Assembly: GCA_051880395.1 (NCBI GenBank)
Contig: JBJENW010000343.1
Location: 1-6,697 of the forward strand
Length of the DNA stretch: 6,697 nucleotides
From: JBJENW01 sp051880395
Lineage (GTDB): Bacteria; Bacillota; Clostridia; Lachnospirales; Lachnospiraceae
Direction of reading: 5' to 3'
Part shown: positions 6,492 through 6,697 of the stretch, one piece after another
Numbering within the stretch: the first letter of the stretch is position 1
Layout of the letters: each line of letters begins with the position of its first letter
Program-made: the position numbers and the translations under genes
Notes under the pieces: generated by a model
The model's database searches: none
What the model was told of the DNA's origin: nothing
Seen by the model: only the letters and a program-made list of their open reading frames with translations

Positions 6492-6520
6492 ACTATAGCA
6501 CATTTTTATTTTCTTGAAAA
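6492..6520 (-). promoter_or_regulatory. Extended -10 promoter for the kinase-epimerase operon
   Basis: TATAGT (6497-6492, minus strand) is preceded by TGC, giving an extended -10, with a -35-like TTTTCA (6520-6515) 17 nt upstream. Transcription would start near 6485, giving a leader of about 64 nt before the ATG at 6421. Because the upstream GTG lies within this -10 box, the promoter also argues for the shorter protein. The -10 block closely resembles that of scfA. Confidence 0.7.
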
Positions 6521-6596
6521 GTCAGATTTCCTTCCTATAACAAATAATTTGTTTTTTCGTTACTGTTTACACCATATCTACGCTTTATATGAGCGT

Positions 6597-6614
6597 AAGT
6601 GTTGCGGACGGAAC
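6597..6614 (+). repeat. Edge copy of the short outward-facing inverted repeat
   Basis: AAGTGTTGC, GG, ACGGAAC here matches the minus strand of 7-24 at 16 of 18 positions. It lies upstream of the kinase promoter in otherwise gene-free sequence. A reading frame through it is open to the right edge but has no ribosome site, so I call no gene. Confidence 0.3.
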
Positions 6615-6644
6615 TTTGTTGGCCACCCGAAACGGTATCGCTCC

Positions 6645-6669
6645 CACCACTCTTTGAAAAAGAGTGGTG
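6645..6669. other. Perfect 11-bp hairpin of unknown role in the right intergenic region
   Basis: CACCACTCTTT (6645-6655) is the exact reverse complement of AAAGAGTGGTG (6659-6669), with a GAA loop. Neither strand has a T run after the stem (CGAAAAATATC on plus, GGAGCGATACC on minus), so it is not a canonical terminator. It lies between the window edge and the kinase promoter. The rest of 6521-6697 shows no gene, tRNA or recognisable riboswitch. Confidence 0.6.
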
Positions 6670-6697
6670 CGAAAAATATCTCAACTGGGGGGATTCC

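Noticed and set aside
6422..6493. 24-residue N-terminal extension of the kinase from a GTG
   Set aside because: The GTG lies within the inferred -10 box, and the ATG at 6421 has a good ribosome site.
6606..6628. T-box-like stretch on the minus strand (GGGTGGCCAAC...GTCC)
   Set aside because: It lacks the conserved specifier stem, a following terminator and an aminoacyl-tRNA synthetase or amino-acid gene; the kinase downstream is not a T-box target.
6645..6669. Intrinsic terminator of an upstream gene
   Set aside because: There is no T run on either strand after the stem.
1..6697. CRISPR array, tRNA, rRNA or transposase gene
   Set aside because: I found no regularly spaced repeats, cloverleaf or transposase motifs anywhere in the window.

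Overview
This window looks like chromosomal DNA from an anaerobic Firmicute of class Clostridia, most likely Lachnospiraceae. The evidence is the SCIFF ranthipeptide locus, which is near-universal in Clostridia, a fused SecDF, a four-helix membrane protein resembling TIGR04086/YrzE, strong AGGAGG-type ribosome sites and moderately AT-rich DNA. The family assignment is inference. All six genes I can support are on the minus strand, so they run from the right edge to the left.

Right to left: (1) 6494-6697 has no gene. It holds a good extended -10 promoter at 6492-6520, an 11-bp hairpin of unknown role, and a short sequence that recurs inverted at the other window edge. (2) 5729-6421 encodes a zeta-toxin-like P-loop kinase with no antitoxin beside it. 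It is coupled, with a ribosome site overlapping its stop codon, to (3) a LacX-type aldose 1-epimerase-like protein at 4840-5718. (4) 4401-4775 encodes a small membrane protein with four helices. (5) A second extended -10 promoter at 4349-4377 drives the SCIFF precursor peptide (4175-4318). A hairpin that probably acts as a partial terminator follows, then the SPASM radical-SAM SCIFF maturase (2681-4036), then the fused SecDF translocase (458-2638), only 42 nt further on. A clean intrinsic terminator at 421-451 ends this unit. (6) 1-420 has no recognised gene and is dominated by a very long imperfect inverted repeat, 69-391, that folds into one continuous hairpin with a perfect GC-rich 36-bp base.

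The readable logic is a RiPP cassette. The precursor is made in excess through attenuation, its maturase forms Cys-to-Thr thioether links, and SecDF, an export-assisting subunit, comes from the same unit. This arrangement is known for SCIFF loci, but the function of the peptide and of the SecDF linkage is poorly understood. The least explained element is the giant hairpin at the left, which looks like a palindromic MITE-like or structured-RNA element rather than a protein gene.
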